Shown: piece by piece, positions 63,601 to 64,000 of the stretch
Numbering within the stretch: the first letter of the stretch is position 1
Layout of the letters: every line of letters begins with the position of its first letter
DNA from: Amphiura filiformis
Taxonomy: Eukaryota > Echinodermata > Ophiuroidea > Amphilepidida > Amphiuridae
Length of the DNA: 64,000 nucleotides
Assembly (NCBI RefSeq): GCF_039555335.1
Contig: NC_092644.1
Location: 45,450,928 to 45,514,927 of the forward strand
Reading direction: 5' to 3'
Notes under the pieces: generated by a model
Told to the model about the DNA's origin: nothing
Seen by the model: the letters and a program-made list of their open reading frames with translations, nothing else
The model's database searches: none
Translations under genes and position numbers: made by a program

Positions 63601-63880
63601 GTCATGCTTGTTAAAATTATCTTATCAATAGGTAGAACATGTAGAAGTTTGGTTGCCGCCGAGAACACCCGGTTTACCTGTTGATATAATGGTAACTCCT
63701 GACAAAAAAGATACAATAGTTTTACAACTTGAGGATACTGGTTTAAAATGGAGAGTTATGATAGAAGATGTTCAAGAACTAATTGATGAACAGATACAAC
63801 AACAACAACAACAACAACAACAGGTGATCACATACGAAGAAAACGCATTTAATTACACAAGATATAACGAGTATGATGAG
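26049..63880 (+). CDS. Second metallocarboxypeptidase (M14A), first three exons
   Basis: Exon 1 (26049-26131) encodes a signal peptide, MAKRVICMVLMATTG and onward, ending in ATYNG. Exon 2 (61908-61983) encodes YSVIRILPNSDDEM and onward. Exon 3 (63632-63880) encodes [19 protein letters not shown] and onward, ending YNEYDE. All boundaries are GT/AG. The codon split across exon 1/2 is GG|G and across the first gene's exon 1/2 is AG|A, the same phase and place, and exons 2 and 3 also end in matching phases. These 136 residues align with the propeptide of the first gene. Residues 109-117 are nine glutamines encoded mainly by CAA. Catalytic exons lie beyond the window. Intron 1 would be 35.8 kb and full of mobile elements. 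If exon 1 belonged to a different gene, the other exons would still stand. Confidence 0.8.
26132..26628. other. Start of intron 1 of the second carboxypeptidase
   Basis: About 500 bp of AT-rich intron between exon 1 and the foldback element. Nothing recognised. Confidence 0.5.
26629..30465. mobile_element. 3.8 kb foldback element with ~1.7 kb arms
   Basis: The outer ends are GTCCTGGCCCTGTCC (left) and the near reverse complement (right). Each arm has the same order: a unique end block, several ~165-bp tandem units ('ccatcttggatttcaggtg', 'cttgatttagtggggat'), and an inner block with a fragment of an open frame. The unpaired centre is about 28300-28735. Tandem units give shadow frames of 169-175 codons that are not genes. 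The duplicated inner frame and the centre contain CxxC and HxxxxCY motifs of the kind found in transposon-linked proteins. No perfect flanking target duplication was found. Confidence 0.85.
27905..28735 (+). pseudogene. Decayed transposon-linked zinc-binding ORF in the foldback element
   Basis: The left arm reads KCIICQKKSKK, then GETGRTRVREVAEL, then FMYHNMIACY, which looks like two metal-binding knots (CxxC and HxxxxCY). The same stretch is present inverted at about 28850-29050. In the centre, NCAICCFDRVRVKE through SDAQTWLLLKMYNAADIYCH follows, a second CxxC...CH unit in another frame. I recall this arrangement in uncharacterised, repeat-associated invertebrate proteins but cannot name the family. 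Frame breaks and missing splice sites make it non-functional here. Confidence 0.5.
30466..31217. other. Intronic DNA, nothing recognised
   Basis: A 750-bp stretch between the foldback element and the GAAA tract. AT-rich, no repeats with clear ends. Confidence 0.5.
31218..31632. repeat. GAAA/GGAA purine tract
   Basis: About 415 bp of almost pure purine on the plus strand. A 'gtaggcctatgaaagaaa' word occurs twice 213 bp apart, so the tract itself has been duplicated once. The long minus-strand F/S/L open frame is a by-product. Confidence 0.95.
31633..32594. other. Intronic DNA, nothing recognised
   Basis: About 960 bp without clear repeats or exons. Short open frames on both strands overlap at 32208-32495 and have no recognisable motifs. 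Confidence 0.5.
32595..32855. repeat. ~65-bp minisatellite, about four units
   Basis: Units share 'aaccgcgaaat', 'ggatatccaactagtt' and 'gcccgcagggct', and decay toward the right. The unit edges are imperfect. Confidence 0.8.
33794..34786 (-). mobile_element. Mariner-type element with long TIRs
   Basis: TA flanks both ends (33792-33793 and 34787-34788). The ends are CAGGGTGTCCCAAAGAAAAG and its near complement (a longer T run on the right), and the inverted repeats extend about 220 bp inward. The CAGGGTGTCCC end is typical of Tc1/mariner (IS630 group) elements. A transposase tail remains on the minus strand. Confidence 0.9.
34322..34613 (-). pseudogene. Mariner transposase C-terminal remnant
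   Basis: In one frame the minus strand ends INAMRTRAETCIRHGGNQVE followed by GRAAQ and a stop. This matches the usual C-terminus of invertebrate mariner transposases (aspartates and body upstream, then R...CI..GG..E). The sequence before it is in another frame and mostly unrecognisable. The catalytic domain is missing, so the element is not autonomous. Confidence 0.65.
35905..36645. other. Intronic DNA between mobile elements
   Basis: About 740 bp of AT-rich sequence between the 3 kb TIR element and the 3' end of the LINE. I saw no exon or clear repeat. Confidence 0.5.
36734..38713 (-). pseudogene. LINE reverse transcriptase domain, broken
   Basis: The order on the minus strand is FWSFVKKLRK and DENKAPGPDGV (38400-38713); then, after a one-base shift at an A-run, ISPIFKKGDR and NYRPVSLTPICCKILE (38167-38400). 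A 290-bp MITE follows, then GFRQHSCESQ, DFSKAFDTVPH, SGVPQGTVLGPLLFL, the FADDC catalytic motif and LGVHFTKDLKW (37000-37876). The C-terminal tail SYFPRTIQEWYVLP runs to the TAA at 36734-36736 after another frame change near 36940-37000. All core RT motifs are present. The breaks are the MITE plus at least three small frameshifts. Confidence 0.9.
37877..38166. mobile_element. 290-bp MITE inside the LINE reverse transcriptase
   Basis: Perfect 26-bp terminal inverted repeats start CGTCGGTCGCAACACATAG. ATAT stands on both sides (37873-37876 and 38167-38170). Removing the element plus one ATAT gives a continuous RT reading, NKHHILTSKQHGFRQH. If TA is the real target duplication, the TIR gains one base and a mariner-type origin is possible. 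No coding region. Confidence 0.9.
38781..39780 (-). pseudogene. LINE apurinic-type endonuclease (EEP) domain
   Basis: The frame begins LRVMVVNCQSIKAKR (the N of the first EEP motif), followed by GSESWLN (the catalytic E), FYRVP, GGDFNLGDIDW, DLFLTSN and GISDHDAI (the terminal catalytic H). This is the standard EEP order of CR1/L2/Jockey-group LINEs, which nicks target DNA to prime reverse transcription. A frameshift near the C/G run at about 39055 moves the C-terminal linker to another frame. The catalytic residues themselves look intact. Confidence 0.9.
39774..39986 (-). pseudogene. LINE ORF middle: end of PHD finger and linker
   Basis: The minus strand continues VIWICEACGVPNYSE, then a Ser-rich linker ending in basic SKKKRKG. 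Joined to the 46420-47004 part it completes the eight metal ligands of a PHD finger. An A-run near 39785-39795 shifts the frame just before the endonuclease; the alternative frame reads EKVGSLRVMVVNCQS and leads straight into it. Confidence 0.8.
40070..41160. other. Interior of the 6.4 kb element, left part
   Basis: About 1.1 kb with A-runs near 40720-40737 and no clear gene. A 62-codon open frame at 40795-40983 has no recognisable motif. Confidence 0.5.
41161..42000. repeat. Four dispersed GCGCGCGAAGCGCGC modules
   Basis: Short GC-palindromic modules (gcgcgtgtagcgcgc, gcgcgcgaagcgagc, gcgcgcgaagcgcgc, cgcgctaagcgcgc), each followed by AAAAATTGC-like sequence, occur near 41190, 41303, 41642 and 41970. 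The similar spacing of surrounding words suggests a decayed tandem repeat of a few hundred bases. Related GC-palindrome repeats appear at 57780-58620. Confidence 0.6.
42310..42430. repeat. CT-rich low-complexity tract
   Basis: A run of CCCTC, CTCTCTC and TTCCTTTC words on the plus strand. Confidence 0.85.
42432..44367. other. AT-rich interior of the 6.4 kb element
   Basis: About 1.9 kb without a recognisable gene. ATTATGCAAATTAG occurs near 43025 and 43070 with related words nearby, so octamer-like ATGCAAAT motifs recur. The 62-codon frame at 43339-43527 has no known motif. Confidence 0.45.
44368..44783. mobile_element. ~415-bp inverted-repeat element
   Basis: The ends GAAGAGTTTGGTTCCAAAAG and the near complement are about 415 bp apart. 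A third copy of CCAAAAGGCATCAAGTCCAA lies in the middle (44570-44590). It is probably a MITE. No target duplication identified. Confidence 0.6.
45110..45790. repeat. ~118-bp tandem repeat carrying TGACCTTTGACCT (DR1) words
   Basis: Four to five units share 'ccaccaaatttgagcc', 'gatcggacaaagtttga' and TGACCTTTGACCT. The 13-mer occurs at 45185, 45301, 45422, 45542 and 45649. The array ends with GACAGACAGACAGA and TTATTAGTATAGAT, a tail seen in many marine-invertebrate repeats. The 170-codon minus-strand frame over it is produced by the repeat. Confidence 0.9.
45791..46330. other. Right interior of the 6.4 kb element
   Basis: About 540 bp before the right TIR. No gene or clear repeat was recognised. 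Confidence 0.5.
46420..47004 (-). pseudogene. LINE ORF 5' part: leader, 2A-like peptide, PHD finger
   Basis: From the ATG at 47004 the frame runs 195 codons to the insertion point. A hydrophobic N-terminus (YLLLKLVFLK) precedes a long leader. Residues 139-147 are HDVEVNPGP, the 2A consensus D(V/I)ExNPGP, which in related LINEs makes the ribosome skip between G and P. Here that would release the leader from the rest. Right after it comes a PHD-type finger: C154, C157, C170, C173, H178, C181, with the last Cys pair (WICEAC) now 6.4 kb away at 39960-39986. N-terminal 2A peptides are known from CR1/L2-type elements of sea urchin and amphioxus. Confidence 0.85.
47116..47940. other. Spacer between LINE and Penelope element, with a lone mariner-type end
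   Basis: At about 47408-47435 TACGAGGGTCATTCAAAAAG looks like the terminal repeat of a mariner element, next to a small palindrome, CATATGCGCACATAGTCTATG. I could not find a partner end. The rest is unassigned. Confidence 0.5.
48100..48150 (-). ncRNA. Hammerhead-ribozyme-like core, left Penelope arm
   Basis: Read on the minus strand: CTGAAGA (CUGANGA box), a six-pair stem II (GAGCAG / CTGCTC) closed by TTTAT, GAAA, then CGTC. Together with the last A of GAAA this gives self-complementary ACGU followed by C, so stem III would be minimal and cleavage would fall after GUC. Such minimal hammerheads, thought to act as dimers, are known from Penelope-like elements. This copy is in the sense direction of the RT frame. 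Confidence 0.7.
48506..49020. other. Penelope 3' untranslated region
   Basis: About 515 bp between the left arm and the ORF stop. It contains four TAGGCCTA octamers and a G run, and no coding sense. It belongs to the element because it lies between the arm and the stop codon of the ORF. Confidence 0.6.
49021..50918 (-). pseudogene. Penelope-like reverse transcriptase and GIY-YIG endonuclease
   Basis: Order on the minus strand: NIVIKEADKGSAVVIQDRD (RT N-terminal motif), a frameshift near 50690, FYTLPKIHK and PGRPIVGANGT, TLDVSSLYTNIP, FGTSMGTKLAPSMA, then an in-frame TGA (50140-50142) where Trp is expected. After it come RYIDDIFLIWTHG with the catalytic YIDD, IPFLDV, YSKPTDTHQFLHW, a basic/Ser linker, and a C-terminal GIY-YIG nuclease domain: a CxxC knot (TCGDCRSCK), VVYLITCTQCQKQYVGET and LEKRLVEH. 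This architecture defines endonuclease-bearing Penelope-like elements. One frameshift, one nonsense codon and the missing N-terminus make it inactive. The stop at 49021-49023 looks natural. Confidence 0.92.
50906..51402. repeat. Right inverted arm of the Penelope element, proximal part
   Basis: It matches the reverse complement of about 48010-48510. It starts at TTGCATATTACTC just outside the RT frame and ends at CTGGTTTA, where the 8.5 kb insertion begins. Confidence 0.9.
51262..51320 (+). ncRNA. Hammerhead-ribozyme-like core, right Penelope arm
   Basis: The same core as in the left arm, on the plus strand: CTGAAGA at 51278-51284, GAGCAG-TTTAT-CTGCTC, GAAA, ACGU overlap and GTC ending at 51310. 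The copy is identical across the core despite the inverted orientation, which argues for recent duplication or conservation. Relative to the RT frame it is antisense. Confidence 0.7.
51403..53170. mobile_element. X element, first copy (non-autonomous, PIF/Harbinger-like)
   Basis: 1768 bp with 20-bp perfect terminal repeats. The left arm (to about 52030) and right arm (about 52740-53170) are rich in short GCAAGTGACG, TTGCCGTC and CGTCG words, like multiple transposase-binding sites. The middle (52050-52530) is an AT minisatellite of ATTATTGATATTGAT units. TTA follows the right end (53171-53173). The short open frames in the arms are low-complexity artefacts. Confidence 0.85.
52050..52530. repeat. 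ATTATTGATATTGAT minisatellite in X copy 1
   Basis: About 480 bp of imperfect ~30-bp units (TTTTTGATTATTATTGATAT and variants). The same family appears in X copy 2 at 54530-54735 and 55380-55548. Confidence 0.95.
53171..53875. other. Spacer carried between the two X elements
   Basis: 705 bp unrelated to the Penelope arm. AT-rich, no gene, no clear repeat. It begins with TTA next to X copy 1 and ends with TAA next to X copy 2, the expected single remaining target copy of each older insertion. Confidence 0.7.
54742..55376. mobile_element. ~635-bp TIR element (MITE) in X copy 2
   Basis: The ends are GGTCCTGTGTCAGAACTTGG and ...CCCCAGTATATGACACAGGATC, inverted repeats with a few mismatches. Minisatellite sequence lies on both sides, and TATT stands at both flanks. 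It includes a CCTCCTCCTAAT microsatellite (55095-55150). No coding region. Confidence 0.75.
55553..59173. mobile_element. 3.6 kb element with TTAA target duplication
   Basis: TTAA flanks both ends (55549-55552 and 59174-59177). The ends are GGGGGTACTACACCCAT and ATGGGTGTAGTACGGCC. TTAA targets are used by piggyBac and Kolobok elements. No transposase frame was recognised. A 137-codon frame at 57081-57494 has no known motif. Three ~280-bp units with GGGGGAACATCC words lie at 57780-58620. Confidence 0.85.
57780..58620. repeat. Three ~280-bp repeat units inside the TTAA element
   Basis: Each has a CTTCAAT...TTCATTTTGCA block, a CTGAGGGGGAACATCC-type block (two of three) and a CCTGCGT...GCGCAAGCGCGC or CGATATACAAGTGG block. 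Units are diverged. The open frames over this stretch are repeats, not genes. Confidence 0.65.
59306..59608 (-). mobile_element. tRNA-derived SINE in the right arm of X copy 2
   Basis: Read on the minus strand it begins GCGGGCACGGTGGCGAAGCG (A-box region) and has GCGAGTACGAGCCCC (B-box). It then continues with a SINE body containing ACTTGGGTAAGGCGCTTTAC and CTACCCAGGGGTG, and ends A/T-rich. The equivalent place in X copy 1 (52840-52850) lacks it. A short duplication of CAT is visible at the edges. Confidence 0.85.
60258..60850. repeat. ~130-bp AT-rich tandem repeat, two full and two partial units
   Basis: Units share 'cttgttagataagctcatc', 'atatcacaatattatattttt' and 'aacttccattagtaaaattg'. 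Full units are at about 60263-60390 and 60391-60520; partial ones at 60530-60640 and 60790-60850. Confidence 0.85.
60953..61279 (+). CDS. Small hypothetical protein, 108 aa
   Basis: A complete ATG-to-stop frame with balanced amino-acid composition, which is unusual in this AT-rich surrounding. It starts MAITLEQFQQKYKEIYPDAD and has a LKDGRSFWACSGLHKYSQL segment that looks like a folded small domain. No signal peptide or membrane segment. I do not recognise the family. It sits in intron 1 of the second carboxypeptidase, in the same direction, between an AT tandem repeat and a 120-bp MITE. It is either a mobile-element passenger or an intronic gene; expression cannot be judged. Confidence 0.45.
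   Translation: MAITLEQFQQKYKEIYPDADKWANSEQERVHTITTFYFLNTEMGESCIITLKDGRSFWACSGLHKYSQLKKSQSILCRVERNSSKSTNLFWSFQYMRKQIGKYCKLIF
61289..61408. mobile_element. 120-bp MITE with 7-bp target duplication
   Basis: AACAGTT flanks both sides (61282-61288 and 61409-61415). The ends are CCCACCTCAAATCTAT and ATAGATTTGGGGTGGG, complementary with one mismatch. No coding capacity. Confidence 0.85.
61545..61885. repeat. Mirrored (GAAT)n / (ATTC)n microsatellite
   Basis: GAAT/GAAA repeats run to about 61790. After an 11-bp gap (tggttggtttc), ATTC repeats run from about 61804 to 61880. The two halves are complementary, so either strand can fold back on itself. The second half ends about 27 bp before the exon 2 start of the second carboxypeptidase (61908). 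Confidence 0.95.
61984..62705. other. Intron 2 of the second carboxypeptidase, left part
   Basis: About 720 bp without recognisable repeats or exons. Confidence 0.5.
62706..63281. mobile_element. TA-flanked TIR element (MITE), copy 2
   Basis: Same family and orientation as 17492-18086. It starts TGTGACCGTCCACGGCGAAT, ends CCGGGTCACA with TA at both sides, and shares most internal words (TATCATTTGACTTCAAACG and TATCCAGAAGCGG). It lies in intron 2 of the second carboxypeptidase. Divergence between copies is visible throughout, so the insertions are not very recent. Confidence 0.85.
63282..63631. other. Intron 2 of the second carboxypeptidase, right part
   Basis: About 350 bp leading to the exon 3 acceptor at 63631. 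Open frames here have no recognisable motif. Confidence 0.5.
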
Positions 63881-64000
63881 GTGAGTTGTAAAGCACCACG
63901 TTCAATTTGGTCCTATAGAACTATCGGTGACCGGTTAGGTGCCGATGACTCTTAACATCGCTCCCTGGAGATATAATAAATCGTATCAAGCATAATAAAT

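Overview
This is eukaryotic nuclear DNA. It has introns with GT/AG boundaries, AT-rich spacers and a very dense load of transposable elements. A melatonin-receptor-like GPCR, metallocarboxypeptidases of the digestive CPA type, a 2A-bearing CR1/L2-type LINE, a Penelope-like element, tRNA-derived SINEs and roughly two dozen copies of the octamer TAGGCCTA together suggest a marine invertebrate deuterostome (echinoderm or hemichordate). I cannot fix the species.

Layout. 1-5863: a ~2.9 kb segment present twice in tandem, containing tRNA-like SINE remnants and satellite-like units. 6282-7383 (+): a class A GPCR broken by about four small frameshifts. 7702-8697 (-): an intact 331-aa multi-pass membrane protein I do not recognise. 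10553-24215 (-): a complete ten-exon A/B-type metallocarboxypeptidase gene (422 aa) with all zinc-binding, substrate-binding and catalytic residues. 24216-26048: a 1.8 kb divergent spacer. 26049-63880 (+): the first three exons of a second, paralogous carboxypeptidase. Exon 1 lies at 26 kb, and exons 2 and 3 at 61.9 and 63.6 kb. The pair is head-to-head with matching exon phases.

The 35.8 kb first intron of the second carboxypeptidase holds a nest of mobile elements: a 3.8 kb foldback element (26629-30465); a 3 kb TIR element carrying a mariner remnant (32863-35904); a CR1/L2-type LINE (36646 to about 47100, minus) with a 2A-like peptide, PHD finger, endonuclease and reverse transcriptase, interrupted by a 290-bp MITE and by a 6.4 kb TIR element with a 10-bp target duplication; and a Penelope-like element (47941 to about 60012, minus) whose inverted arms each carry a hammerhead-ribozyme-like core. 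One arm of the Penelope element is split by an 8.5 kb insertion (51403-59931). That insertion looks like a composite PIF/Harbinger-type transposon: two 'X' elements plus the DNA between them, flanked as one unit by a TTA duplication, with the other arm giving the unoccupied site. The second X copy in turn contains a MITE, a TTAA-flanked element and a SINE.

The two carboxypeptidases are the clearest working genes: secreted zymogens with propeptides that release C-terminal residues from proteins. Most other coding sequence belongs to decayed mobile elements. Several frameshifts fall at homopolymers, so some breaks could be assembly indels rather than true decay.
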